Below the pieces are notes generated by a model. The model saw only the letters and a program-made list of their open reading frames with translations. It was not told the DNA's origin and searched no databases. A stretch of 64,000 nt of DNA. Origin: Oscillibacter sp. (lineage in GTDB: Bacteria; Bacillota; Clostridia; Oscillospirales; Oscillospiraceae). Where the stretch lies: the NCBI GenBank assembly GCA_003539495.1, contig DPPB01000004.1, positions 19,601 through 83,600 on the forward strand, in the 5' to 3' direction. Positions 1 through 8,045 of this stretch are shown here, one piece after another. The position numbers and the translations under genes are program-made. Position 1 is the stretch's first letter, and the number at the start of each line of letters is the position of its first letter.

Positions 1-1230
1 TGCATCGGTGAAGCGGTCAGGGGTCAGGAAGGAACGGCAGCCCATACAGGTGTATACATCGCCCTTGAGCTCCTTCATCTTCTTCTCGGAAATATAGTCA
101 GGCACCATACGACGGGCGGTACACTTGGCGGCCAGCTCCGTGAGATACCAGTAGGGGGAGTCCTCGTGGATGTTATCCTCCTCCAGGGTGTAGATGAGCT
201 TGGGGAAAGCAGGCGTGACCCAAATGCCTTTTTCGTTTTTCACGCCCTGGTAGCGCTGGAGGAGCATCTCCTCGATAATCATGGCCAGGTCTTTCTTCTC
301 CCGTTCGTTCCGGGCCTCGTTCAGATACATGAAAACAGTGATGAAGGGGGCCTGGCCATTGGTGGTCAGGAGAGTCACCACCTGGTACTGGATGGTCTGC
401 ACACCCCGGCGAATTTCCTCCCGCAGGCGGGTCTCTACCAGCTCACTGATCTTCTCCTCACCGGGGTCCACGCCGATGGAGGCCATTTCACCTTGGACAA
501 TCTTGCGGATTTTCTGACGGCTGACCTCTACAAAGGGGGCCAGATGGGTGAGGCTGATGGACTGGCCGCCGTACTGGTTGCTGGCCACCTGGGCTACGAT
601 CTGGGTGGCAATATTGCAGGCGGTGGCAAAGCTATGGGGACGCTCAATGAGGGTGCCGGTGATGACAGTGCCGTTTTGCAGCATATCCTCCAGGTTCACC
701 AGGTCACAGTTGTGCATATGCTGGGCGTAATAATCGCTGTCGTGGAAGTGGATGATGCCCTCCCGATGGGCCTCAACAATCTCTTGAGGCAGCAGAATAC
801 GTTCGCTGAGGTCGCGGCTGACCTCACCGGCCATGTAGTCCCGCTGGGTGGAGTTGACCACTGGGTTTTTATTGGAATTCTCCTGCTTGGCCTCCTCGTT
901 ATTGCACTCGATAAGGGAGAGAATCTTATCGTCGGTTGTGTTGGATTTGCGGACCAGGGAACGGGTATAGCGGTAGGTGATGTAATGCTTGGCCACTTCA
1001 AAGGCGCCGTGGGCCATGATGTAATGCTCCACCATGTCCTGAATTTCCTCCACAGTGGGAGCGCGGCCGATCTTCTGGCACTGGAGCTCTACAGACTCGG
1101 CGATGCGCTGGATCTGCACGGGGGTCATGCGGTCCACTTCCTCCACGGAGTCGTTGGCCTTGGTGATGGCAACGATGATCTTTGTGATGTCAAAGGCTAC
1201 CTCGGAGCCGTTGCGCTTGATGATCTTCAT
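1..1230 (-). CDS. nrdD: Anaerobic ribonucleoside-triphosphate reductase, class III (3' end missing)
   Basis: Oxygen-sensitive reductase that makes dNTPs under anaerobiosis using a glycyl radical installed by NrdG. About 410 N-terminal residues are visible; the gene runs off the left edge, so the C-terminal glycyl-radical segment is not seen. The product starts MKIIKRNGSEVAFD and continues as an ATP-cone domain (about residues 1-95), then reads into the NrdD catalytic domain with motifs such as IIHFHDSDYYAQHMHNCDL and YTCMGCRS near the edge. The ATG at 1228-1230 follows a GGAGGA ribosome site on the minus strand. The upstream region carries NrdR-like boxes, which fits the family. Identification is firm; the missing end cannot be judged. 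Confidence 0.95.
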   Translation of the reverse strand, partial: MKIIKRNGSEVAFDITKIIVAITKANDSVEEVDRMTPVQIQRIAESVELQCQKIGRAPTVEEIQDMVEHYIMAHGAFEVAKHYITYRYTRSLVRKSNTTDDKILSLIECNNEEAKQENSNKNPVVNSTQRDYMAGEVSRDLSERILLPQEIVEAHREGIIHFHDSDYYAQHMHNCDLVNLEDMLQNGTVITGTLIERPHSFATACNIATQIVAQVASNQYGGQSISLTHLAPFVEVSRQKIRKIVQGEMASIGVDPGEEKISELVETRLREEIRRGVQTIQYQVVTLLTTNGQAPFITVFMYLNEARNEREKKDLAMIIEEMLLQRYQGVKNEKGIWVTPAFPKLIYTLEEDNIHEDSPYWYLTELAAKCTARRMVPDYISEKKMKELKGDVYTCMGCRSFLTPDRFTDA

Positions 1231-1298
1231 TTTATTTGTCCTCCTCCGCCCCAACGAGGGCAAGTAATATTTATCACATGTGTGTATACACCTATGTT

Positions 1299-1442
1299 AC
1301 ACTATATATTGTGCCATTACAAGGGGTTAACACACAAAATATAGAGAGAAACTGTACCAAATTTAGGCGGTGAAATTTGGAGGAACAGACAAAGACCACA
1401 AAATATAGCAAATAATTACATGGGATACACAAAATGTTGTAT
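1299..1442. promoter_or_regulatory. Two pairs of NrdR-like boxes upstream of nrdD
   Basis: Four 16-bp sites resemble the NrdR consensus acaCwAtATaTwGtgt: 1299-1314 (acactatatattgtgc), 1332-1347 (acacaaaatatagaga), 1396-1411 (ccacaaaatatagcaa) and 1427-1442 (acacaaaatgttgtat). Start-to-start distances are 33 bp and 31 bp within the pairs, about three helical turns, which is the spacing known for cooperative NrdR binding. NrdR is the ATP/dATP-sensing repressor of ribonucleotide reductase genes. The outer pair is weaker. I did not find a confident -35/-10 pair for nrdD. Confidence 0.75.
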
Positions 1443-1473
1443 AATAAAAAACTATGCCGCCGGTTCTGCGGCA
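1442..1473 (-). terminator. Intrinsic terminator of the DUF1275 gene
   Basis: On the minus strand a 6-bp stem (tgccgc/gcggca, 7-nt loop) is followed by a T-rich run (tagttttttatta). It lies about 20 bp past the DUF1275 stop codon and overlaps the distal NrdR-like box. Confidence 0.65.
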
Positions 1474-1494
1474 GCACAGCAAAATCCGTGGGCT

Positions 1495-2169
1495 TCAGGC
1501 CGGAGCGGACTCATTCTCCCGGCGATAGCGGTCCTCACAGACCACCATGAAGTAGGCCCAGAGAATGAAAGGGAGCGCGCACAGAGAAGCCCTGATCTCC
1601 CAAAGCTCCACAGCAAAGTAAGCTGCCGCAGCGCCTACATGGAAGCTGAGAATGGTGGAAACATAGAACCACATCCGCCGCAGCTGTCCCTTTTCCCGGG
1701 CGCACAGATGACGGGCCAGGGAGAGGGCAGCCTGCTTGGTGTTGTTGGTGGAAAAGATGGTGGAGCTGACGTTTCCCTGCGCTCCGGAGAAGGAGCTCCA
1801 TTGGACGCTCATGGCAAAGAAAATGGGGTAAAGAGCGGGGACAGTGGGTGTTTCCGCCGGGAGAAACGCCAATACAACGGCGCAGAGCGCATCCACCGCT
1901 GGGCTGACCCGCCGCATATCCCAGCCGAATAGGCGAGGCAGGAACACCGTGGACATGGTGCCCACAATATATATGACTAAAGCGCCTATATGCATCAGCA
2001 CTCCCAGCCAATCGCCCTCAAAGGAGTTGAGCAGTATATCCAGCAAATTCAGAGTCTGCGCATTGGCCATGATGCCCATGCGCAGCAGGATTGCGTATGC
2101 CGCGAAAAAGCCGCCCACGGCGGCAAAGGACAGATGACGGTACCAATCTATATTAGAAATTCGGCTCAT
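1495..2169 (-). CDS. DUF1275 (YoaK-type) multi-pass membrane protein
   Basis: A 224-residue hydrophobic protein with about six predicted membrane segments; the pattern (AAVGGFFAAYAILLRMG near the start, GNVSSTIFSTNNTKQAALSL in the middle) fits the DUF1275/YoaK family, whose function is not established. I place the start at the ATG at 2167-2169 because a GGAGG site lies 10-12 nt upstream on the minus strand. An in-frame upstream extension to 2304 is open but runs through an inverted repeat and promoter, so it is not used. It is a single-gene unit: promoter at 2261-2288, terminator at 1442-1473. Family call is good, function unknown. Confidence 0.8.
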   Translation of the reverse strand: MSRISNIDWYRHLSFAAVGGFFAAYAILLRMGIMANAQTLNLLDILLNSFEGDWLGVLMHIGALVIYIVGTMSTVFLPRLFGWDMRRVSPAVDALCAVVLAFLPAETPTVPALYPIFFAMSVQWSSFSGAQGNVSSTIFSTNNTKQAALSLARHLCAREKGQLRRMWFYVSTILSFHVGAAAAYFAVELWEIRASLCALPFILWAYFMVVCEDRYRRENESAPA

Positions 2170-2205
2170 GGAGATTCTATCCTCCGTTTTCAAATGATGT
2201 TGCCT

Positions 2206-2259
2206 GTACCATCGGTTGACAAAGGCAAAACCGCGCCTGCCCTTGTTAACCGATGGTAC
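2206..2259. repeat. Long hairpin in the DUF1275 5' leader; short member of a two-copy palindromic family
   Basis: The arms 2206-2227 and 2238-2259 match at 20 of 22 positions around a 10-nt loop (core ccatcggttaacaagggcag). It lies immediately downstream of the -10 of the DUF1275 promoter, so the transcript would carry it near its 5' end. The right arm and its flank (2223-2259) align with 21006-21042 at about 31 of 37 positions, so it is not unique. It could be an operator, a leader hairpin or a MITE relic. Confidence 0.7.
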
Positions 2260-2260
2260 C

Positions 2261-2288
2261 AGTATAGCAGAAAAATGTCGATGGACAA
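2261..2288 (-). promoter_or_regulatory. Promoter of the DUF1275 gene
   Basis: Minus strand TTGTCC (2283-2288), 16-bp spacer, TATACT (2261-2266). The transcript would start within or just before the 2206-2259 hairpin. Confidence 0.55.
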
Positions 2289-2331
2289 GAGAAAAGATGG
2301 ACAAAAATAAGCAGATCCCGGGGAGAATCTA

Positions 2332-2359
2332 TTGACAACAGACAGATTTGTGGTAGAAT
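2332..2359 (+). promoter_or_regulatory. Sigma-A promoter of the T-box/alaS operon
   Basis: TTGACA (2332-2337), 16-bp spacer, TAGAAT (2354-2359), just upstream of the T-box leader. Confidence 0.75.
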
Positions 2360-2367
2360 AATGAAAA

Positions 2368-2590
2368 ATGCTGAGAGGAAGTCAAGCAGACAGCTGATCC
2401 CAAGCGAAACGGGGATAGGTGAGAGCCCGTTGGATGCCAGCGTCTGCATGCCGCTTCGGAGCGGCCGGTGAGGAGCCGGACGGTGCATTCCCGTTACAGA
2501 ATGGCTAAGAGGGCAGAGCTTTCTGCCGAATTAGGGTGGTACCGTGGAGTTTAACTTCGCCCCTATGTGTGGGGCGGAGTTTTTGTTTTT
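2368..2590 (+). promoter_or_regulatory. T-box leader (tRNA-Ala-sensing, inferred) with terminator
   Basis: About 220 nt between promoter and first gene. The signature T-box sequence agggtggtaccgtgg is at about 2532-2546; its UGGU would pair with an ACCA tRNA 3' end. A hairpin (ggcaga/tctgcc) stands where stem III is expected, and a terminator follows (stem cgcccc 2558-2563 with ggggcg 2571-2576, then gagtttttgtttttt). Uncharged tRNA-Ala would favour the antiterminator and switch on the downstream acetyltransferase and alaS. The alanine assignment comes from alaS downstream; I could not place the specifier codon with certainty (GCC/GCA candidates lie near 2446-2454). Confidence 0.9.
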
Positions 2591-2604
2591 TGTGAGGTGG
2601 TCAG

Positions 2605-3252
2605 GTGGCATATCGAATCGTGAATATGGCGGAGGAGCCCCGCAGCGGACAGTTTGCCTACTTTCGGGCTATGGCGGATCCCTGGGCGGGGATCACCGTG
2701 CCGGTGGACATTACAGCGTTTTACAACGCCCTGGACGGCAGACCCTTTTTCCTCAGCTTTCTCTATGCCCTGACCCGGGCGGCCAACGCTGTCCCGGAGC
2801 TGCGGCGTCGGCTGCTGAACGGGCAGGTGGTAGAGTTTGACCGGTGCTACCCCTCCTACACGGCCATGAAGGACAGCGGCGTGTATGTCTACTGCCTGGT
2901 GGACAGCGGGCTTTTGCCCTATGAGACATTTTTGACCGACGGCAAACGGCGGCAGGCGGAGGCCCTACGGGGCGATGAATTGGTGGAAAGCGGCGACCCG
3001 CTGAGCAACTTCTTTGTCTCCTGTGTGCCCTGGCTGGCCTACACTCAGCTCAAGCATCCCGCCACCGGGCCGGACGACTCAAACCCCCGCTTTTCCTGGG
3101 GTAAATTTACGGAGCAGAACGGCCGCATTACCCTACCGGTGACGGTTTTTGTGAACCACGCTCTGGCGGATGGGCTGCACATCGCCCGGTTTTACGAGAA
3201 TCTGGACCGGGAGCTATCAGACATTGTGAAGATAATCAAAAATTCAAGATAA
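2605..3252 (+). CDS. Chloramphenicol acetyltransferase-like acyl-CoA transferase
   Basis: A 215-residue protein of the CAT fold. The catalytic HxxxDG motif is visible as NHALADGLHI near residues 187-196, the length equals type A/B-independent CAT trimers (about 215), and the central region (FFVSCVPWLAYTQLKHP) fits the family. It would transfer acetyl from acetyl-CoA to a hydroxyl acceptor; the true acceptor is unknown and resistance to chloramphenicol is not implied. Start is a GTG behind gaggtgg, only 15-20 nt past the T-box terminator, and alaS follows after 15 bp, so both genes are under T-box control. That pairing is unusual for a CAT homologue. Confidence 0.85.
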   Translation: MAYRIVNMAEEPRSGQFAYFRAMADPWAGITVPVDITAFYNALDGRPFFLSFLYALTRAANAVPELRRRLLNGQVVEFDRCYPSYTAMKDSGVYVYCLVDSGLLPYETFLTDGKRRQAEALRGDELVESGDPLSNFFVSCVPWLAYTQLKHPATGPDDSNPRFSWGKFTEQNGRITLPVTVFVNHALADGLHIARFYENLDRELSDIVKIIKNSR

Positions 3253-3267
3253 AAGGAGTAATTGACC

Positions 3268-5907
3268 ATGAGCCATCCCTATCGCGGCCTCAACGAGCTG
3301 CGGGAAATGTTCCTGAGCTACTTTGAGAGTAAGGGCCATCTGCGCCTGCCCAGCTTTTCGCTGGTTCCCCAAAACGACAAGTCCATCCTGCTTATCAACG
3401 CCGGCATGACCCCCATGAAGCCCTGGTTCAAGGGGGAGGAGGAGCCCCCGCGGCGCCGGGTCTGTACCTGCCAGAAGTGCATCCGCACCGGCGACATTGA
3501 CAACGTGGGCCATACCGCCCGCCACGGCACCTATTTCGAGATGCTGGGCAACTTCTCCTTTGGCGACTACTTCAAGCACGAGGCCATTGCCTGGAGCTGG
3601 GAGTTTCTGACCAAGGTGGTAGGGCTGGAGGAGGAGCGGCTGTATCCCTCTGTATATGAGAGCGATGACGAGGCCTTTGACATCTGGAATCAGGAGATCG
3701 GCATCCCCAAGGAGAGGATATTCCGCTTCGGCAAGGAGGATAACTTCTGGGAGCACGGCTCCGGCCCCTGCGGCCCCTGCTCGGAGATTTACTACGACCG
3801 GGGTGAGAAATACGGCTGCGGTAAGCCCGGATGCACCGTGGGCTGCGATTGCGACCGGTATATCGAGATCTGGAACAATGTGTTCTCCCAGTTTGATAAC
3901 GACGGCCACGACAATTATACGGAGCTGAAGCAGAAGAATATCGACACCGGTATGGGCCTGGAGCGCTTGGCGGTGGTGTGTCAGAATGTGGATTCGCTGT
4001 TTGATGTGGACACGGTGATGAACATTACCAACAAGGTTTCGGAGCTCACCGGGGCGTTCTATGGCCAGAGCCAGAAACGGGATGTGTCCCTGCGGGTCAT
4101 CACGGACCATATCCGGGCGGCCACGTTCATGATTTGCGACGGTATCCTCCCCTCCAACGAGGGCCGGGGCTATGTGCTGCGCCGCCTGCTGCGCCGGGCC
4201 GCTCGCCACGGCAAGCTCCTGGGCATGAACGAGCCGTTCCTGTATAAGATCGTGGACACCGTGATCCATGAAAATGAGTGCCAGTATGGCGACCTGCGGG
4301 AGAAGCAGACCTACATCACCAAGGTCATCCGCACCGAGGAGGAGAGCTTCGCCCGGACCATCGACGGGGGTATGCGCATCTTTGGGGAGATGCTGGCCGA
4401 GCACCAGCAAAAGGGCGAGACGGTGTTCTCCGGCGCGGACGCCTTCAAGCTGTATGATACCTTCGGCTTCCCCATTGATTTGACCGCCGAAATGGCCGCC
4501 GACGAGGGCCTGACGGTGGACGAGGACGCCTTCCGCCAGCTGATGCAGGAGCAGAAGGAGCGGGCCCGGGAGGCCCGGAAGGCCCTGGGCGATCTGGGCT
4601 GGGCCGGCGTGGAGTTCGGCAAAGAGGTGCCGTCCACAGAGTTCGTGGGCTATAATCAGGACAGCTGCGAGGCAAGCGTTGTGGCCCTGGTGTGCGATGA
4701 TGAGCTGTGCGGACAGTTAGAGGAAGGCCGTGACGGCATTGTGGTATTGGACAAGACGCCCTTCTATGCGGAAATGGGCGGCCAGGTGGCAGACCACGGC
4801 GTAATTACCGGGCAGGGCTTTACCTTCACGGTGACGGACGTGCAGAAGAACAAGGGCGGCAAGTTCATGCATTACGGCCATGTGGCCCGGGGCAGCGTTA
4901 CGGTAGGGGATACCGTGCGCCCGGCCATCGACACCCAGCGGCGCAAGGCCGTCTGCCGCGCCCATACCACCACACATCTGCTGGATGCGGCTCTGAAGAA
5001 GGTCCTGGGCGACCATGTACATCAGGCCGGCTCCCTGGTAGAGCCGGATCGCCTGCGCTTCGACTTCACTCATTTCGAGGCCATAACTCCCGAGCAGCTG
5101 AGCCAGGTGGAGTGGATGGTCAATGATGCCATTTTGGAGGGCTGTCCCGTGGTAACGGAGGTGCTGCCCATTGAGGAGGCTAAGAAAAAGGGCGCAGTGG
5201 CTATGTTCGGTGAGAAGTACGGCGAGACCGTCCGCGTGGTGGAGATGGGCGACTTCTCCATGGAGTTCTGCGGCGGTACCCACCTGGATAATACCGCTAA
5301 GTCCGGGCCCTTCCGCATCAAGTCCGAGAGCAGCGTTGCCTCCGGTGTGCGCCGTATAGAGGCTACCTGCGGCCGTATGAGCCTGGAAAGTATGGAAAAG
5401 ACCAACGGCGTACTGGTCAGAGCTGCGCAGTTCTTCAAAACGGCGCCCTCCGGACTGCTGGAGCGGATGGAGCAGCAGGCCAGCGAGATGAAGCAGCTGC
5501 GCCAGGCCCTGGATAAGTTCAAGGCAGAGGCATCCCTGGGCGAGGCCAAGCAGTTCCTGGCGGCCGCTAAGACCGTAAAGGGCCTGCATGTGCTCACCGC
5601 CACCCGAGAGGGGCTGGATGCCAATGCCCTGCGCAAGATGGGCGACTTCCTGCGGGATAAAGATCCCGCTGTGGTGGGCGTCCTGGCCAGCATTTCCGAG
5701 GAGAAGGTCACCTTCCTGGCTGTGTGCGGCAAGGAGGCTGTGGCCAAAGGCGTGAAGGCCGGTGACCTGGTGAAGCAGGTGTCCGGCATCTGCGGCGGCA
5801 AGGGCGGCGGCAAGCCCGACAGCGCCATGGGCGGCGGCAGCGACCTGCTGAAGGTGGACGATGCTCTGGCGGCGGTGGATGACTTCGTGTCGGAAAAGCT
5901 AGGCTGA
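3268..5907 (+). CDS. alaS: Alanine--tRNA ligase
   Basis: Charges tRNA-Ala and edits mischarged Ser/Gly. The 879-residue product has the class II catalytic core at the N terminus (RHGTYFEMLGNFSFGDYF, about residues 86-103), a tRNA-recognition region, the zinc-binding editing domain (HTTTHLL near 566-572; CGGTHLDN near 667-674), and the C-terminal Gly-rich C-Ala/DHHA1 domain (GGKGGGKPDSAMGGG). The ATG at 3268 is preferred over the TTG at 3262 because aaaaggag lies 10 nt upstream of it. It is full length and sits in the T-box operon; the DUF4250 gene begins 1 bp after its stop, indicating coupling. Confidence 0.98.
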   Translation: MSHPYRGLNELREMFLSYFESKGHLRLPSFSLVPQNDKSILLINAGMTPMKPWFKGEEEPPRRRVCTCQKCIRTGDIDNVGHTARHGTYFEMLGNFSFGDYFKHEAIAWSWEFLTKVVGLEEERLYPSVYESDDEAFDIWNQEIGIPKERIFRFGKEDNFWEHGSGPCGPCSEIYYDRGEKYGCGKPGCTVGCDCDRYIEIWNNVFSQFDNDGHDNYTELKQKNIDTGMGLERLAVVCQNVDSLFDVDTVMNITNKVSELTGAFYGQSQKRDVSLRVITDHIRAATFMICDGILPSNEGRGYVLRRLLRRAARHGKLLGMNEPFLYKIVDTVIHENECQYGDLREKQTYITKVIRTEEESFARTIDGGMRIFGEMLAEHQQKGETVFSGADAFKLYDTFGFPIDLTAEMAADEGLTVDEDAFRQLMQEQKERAREARKALGDLGWAGVEFGKEVPSTEFVGYNQDSCEASVVALVCDDELCGQLEEGRDGIVVLDKTPFYAEMGGQVADHGVITGQGFTFTVTDVQKNKGGKFMHYGHVARGSVTVGDTVRPAIDTQRRKAVCRAHTTTHLLDAALKKVLGDHVHQAGSLVEPDRLRFDFTHFEAITPEQLSQVEWMVNDAILEGCPVVTEVLPIEEAKKKGAVAMFGEKYGETVRVVEMGDFSMEFCGGTHLDNTAKSGPFRIKSESSVASGVRRIEATCGRMSLESMEKTNGVLVRAAQFFKTAPSGLLERMEQQASEMKQLRQALDKFKAEASLGEAKQFLAAAKTVKGLHVLTATREGLDANALRKMGDFLRDKDPAVVGVLASISEEKVTFLAVCGKEAVAKGVKAGDLVKQVSGICGGKGGGKPDSAMGGGSDLLKVDDALAAVDDFVSEKLG

Positions 5908-5908
5908 G

Positions 5909-6082
5909 ATGATCCCTAATGACCCTGTGATTCTGCTGAGCTTCGTAAATGCCCGGCTGCGGGATGAATACGATAGCCTGGAGGAGCTGTGCGGCGCCCT
6001 GGATGTGAGCCGTCCGGACCTGGAGGAGCGGCTGGCGGCCATCGGCTACCTATATAATGAAACAATGAATCAATTTAAATGA
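5909..6082 (+). CDS. DUF4250 small protein
   Basis: A 57-residue protein beginning MIPNDPVILLSFVNARLRDE and ending NETMNQFK; it matches what I know of DUF4250, small acidic Firmicutes proteins of unknown role. Its ATG is one base after the alaS stop codon and its stop overlaps the leader of the HIT gene (aaaggag begins within the stop region), so it is probably translated by coupling in an alaS-DUF4250-HIT operon. Whether it helps translation or stress functions is unknown. Confidence 0.8.
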   Translation: MIPNDPVILLSFVNARLRDEYDSLEELCGALDVSRPDLEERLAAIGYLYNETMNQFK

Positions 6083-6096
6083 AAGGAGCAGATCCC

Positions 6097-6438
6097 ATGA
6101 AGAATGATTGCCTGTTCTGCGCCATTGCGGCAGGGGAGATTCCCTCCAACAAGGTGTATGAGGATGACCTGTGCTATGCCTTTTACGACATCGCCCCCCA
6201 GGCACCCACCCATTTCCTGGTGATTCCCAAGAGCCACATCGGCTCTGTGGCGGAGATCAGCGGCGAAAACAGCGCCGTGGTGGCCCACATCTTTGAGGTC
6301 ATCGCTAAGGTGAGCCGAGAGCTGGGATTGGAGAGCTACCGGGTGGTGTCCAACATCGGCGAACAGGCCGGTCAGAGTGTGCATCACCTGCACTTCCATG
6401 TGCTGTCCGGCCGGGATATGACCTGGCCTCCGGGCTAA
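6097..6438 (+). CDS. HIT family nucleotide hydrolase (HinT-like)
   Basis: A 113-residue histidine triad protein. CLFC near residues 5-8 is the zinc-associated N-terminal motif of HinT-type proteins and HHLHFH near 96-101 is the catalytic triad loop (HxHxHxx). HinT enzymes cleave AMP-lysine-type phosphoramidates and can release AMP from adenylated intermediates that leak from aminoacyl-tRNA synthetases, which fits its place after alaS. The ATG at 6097 has aaaggag 9 nt upstream; an in-frame ATG at 6079 has none. Terminated by the hairpin at 6464-6500. Confidence 0.93.
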   Translation: MKNDCLFCAIAAGEIPSNKVYEDDLCYAFYDIAPQAPTHFLVIPKSHIGSVAEISGENSAVVAHIFEVIAKVSRELGLESYRVVSNIGEQAGQSVHHLHFHVLSGRDMTWPPG

Positions 6439-6463
6439 AGAATTGCTCCGTGAATGCGGATGA

Positions 6464-6500
6464 GAATCAAAACCTCCGGCTTAGCCGGAGGTTTTGATTC
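6464..6500 (+). terminator. Terminator of the alaS operon
   Basis: Perfect 17-bp stem (6464-6480 with 6484-6500), 3-nt loop, with T-rich sequence on the 3' arm and A-rich on the 5' arm; it could act in both directions. Confidence 0.8.
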
Positions 6501-6512
6501 ATTCATTTATAA

Positions 6513-6554
6513 AAGCTCAGAGCCGACTTGAAAAATCAAGTCGGCTCCGGGCTT
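6513..6554 (-). terminator. Terminator of the oad operon
   Basis: 11-bp stem agccgacttga (6521-6531)/tcaagtcggct (6536-6546), flanked on the minus strand by ttttataaat after the stem. It lies about 40 bp beyond the oadA stop. Confidence 0.75.
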
Positions 6555-6593
6555 TTGGGGGGTGAAAGATGAGAAATCGAAAGGAAGTGAGAT

Positions 6594-8030
6594 TTAAAAC
6601 TTATACTCCACATACAGCTCCCGGACGGCGTTGGGGTCCGTGGGGGTTGCGGCGGGAGCAGCCGGGGCGGCAGGCTTATCGCGGTTGGCGATGAACTTGG
6701 GCGCCACCTGGGGGAACAGGGCCAGGGACAGCACGTCCTCCTCGCTCTTGGCGATGTCCTTGAACTCCTCCTTATACTTTTCCAGCTCCGGCTCCAACAG
6801 ATCTGCCGGGCGGCAGGTGATGACGTCCTCGGGGGCAATGCCCGCCTTGGCCCGGACCTCCTCATTGACCTCGCCGGGCAGCCTGCCGTATTCACCGCGA
6901 AGCATAGCCTTGGACTCCTTGGGGAATACCTTGTAGCGCTCGCCCATGATGATATTCATAACAGCCTGGGTGCCCACGATCTGAGAAGAGGGGGTCACCA
7001 GGGGCGGATAGCCAAAGTCCTTACGGACTCGGGGAATTTCCGTCAGCACATCGTAATACTTATCCTCCTTGCCCGCCTGCTTCAGCTGGGAGATCAGGTT
7101 GGAGAGCATGCCGCCGGGCACTTGGTAGAGCAGAGTGTTGGTGTCCACCCGCAGAACCTTGGGATCCAGAATGCCCGCATCCTGCAGCCGCTGGGCCACC
7201 TTGCGGAAGTGAACGGCAGCCTCGGACATCTTGCCCAGGTCCAGGCCCGTGTCGCGGACGGTACCCTTCAGCGTGGCCACCAGAGATTCGGTGGCGGGCT
7301 GGCTGGTGCCGTTGGCCATGGGGGAAAGGGCGGTATCCACGATGTCCACGCCTGCATAGGCGGCCATGAGCAGCGTCATATCGCCGGTGCCGGAGGTGTT
7401 GTGAGTGTGCAGGTGGATGGGTACGGAAACGGTTTCCTTCAGGGCCTTCACCAGGGAGTAGGCGTCCATGGGCAACAGAAGGTTTGCCATATCCTTGATG
7501 CAGATGGCGTCAGCACCCATCTGCTCCAGCTCCTTCGCCAGCTTTACGAAGTAGGCTTCACTGTGGATGGGAGACATGGTGTAGCTGAGGGTAGCTTCCA
7601 CCTGGCCACCGTATTTTTTGGTGGATTTGATGGCCTGCTCCAGGTTGCGCACATCGTTCAGCGCATCAAAAATGCGGATGATGTCGATGCCGTTTTCAAT
7701 AGACTTGCGGCAGAAGGCATCCACCACGTCATCGGCATAGTGCTTGTAGCCAAGGATATTCTGCCCCCGGAACAGCATTTGCAGCTTGGTGTTTTTCACA
7801 TGCTTGCGGATGGTGCGCAGGCGCTGCCAGGGGTCCTCATTGAGAAAGCGCATACACGCATCAAAGGTGGCACCGCCCCAGCACTCCAGGGAATAATAAC
7901 CGATGGAATCCAACATCTCCAGGGCGGGGAGCATATCCTCAATGGTCATGCGGGTGGCCGCCTGGGACTGATGGGCATCCCGGAGGATGGTATCGGTGAT
8001 CAGCAGGGGTTTATTGGACAAAAATACCAT
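6594..8030 (-). CDS. oadA: Oxaloacetate decarboxylase alpha subunit (carboxyltransferase)
   Basis: Biotin-dependent carboxyltransferase that moves CO2 from oxaloacetate to biotin on the carrier protein. The 478-residue product has the DRE-TIM/HMGL-like barrel (ITDTILRDAHQS near residue 12), the carboxylated-lysine strand (ICIKDMAN), the metal site HTHNTSGTGDM, and the PYC_OADA helical domain. Unlike Klebsiella OadA (about 595 aa) it stops after a Pro/Ala linker and lacks the biotinyl domain, which is encoded separately two genes upstream. ATG at 8030 is chosen over TTG at 8036: GGAGG is 9 nt from the former, 3 nt from the latter. A PycB role is possible, but the oadB/oadG neighbours favour the decarboxylase pump. 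Confidence 0.93.
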   Translation of the reverse strand: MVFLSNKPLLITDTILRDAHQSQAATRMTIEDMLPALEMLDSIGYYSLECWGGATFDACMRFLNEDPWQRLRTIRKHVKNTKLQMLFRGQNILGYKHYADDVVDAFCRKSIENGIDIIRIFDALNDVRNLEQAIKSTKKYGGQVEATLSYTMSPIHSEAYFVKLAKELEQMGADAICIKDMANLLLPMDAYSLVKALKETVSVPIHLHTHNTSGTGDMTLLMAAYAGVDIVDTALSPMANGTSQPATESLVATLKGTVRDTGLDLGKMSEAAVHFRKVAQRLQDAGILDPKVLRVDTNTLLYQVPGGMLSNLISQLKQAGKEDKYYDVLTEIPRVRKDFGYPPLVTPSSQIVGTQAVMNIIMGERYKVFPKESKAMLRGEYGRLPGEVNEEVRAKAGIAPEDVITCRPADLLEPELEKYKEEFKDIAKSEEDVLSLALFPQVAPKFIANRDKPAAPAAPAATPTDPNAVRELYVEYKF

Positions 8031-8045
8031 AGTCAATTACCTCCA

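Noticed and set aside
166..1344. Long open frame on the plus strand opposite nrdD
   Set aside because: Shadow of the minus-strand nrdD codon pattern; no family resemblance and NrdD is clearly coded on the other strand.
2170..2304. N-terminal extension of the DUF1275 protein
   Set aside because: It crosses the promoter -10 and a 54-bp inverted repeat and has no ribosome site; the ATG at 2169 has GGAGG.
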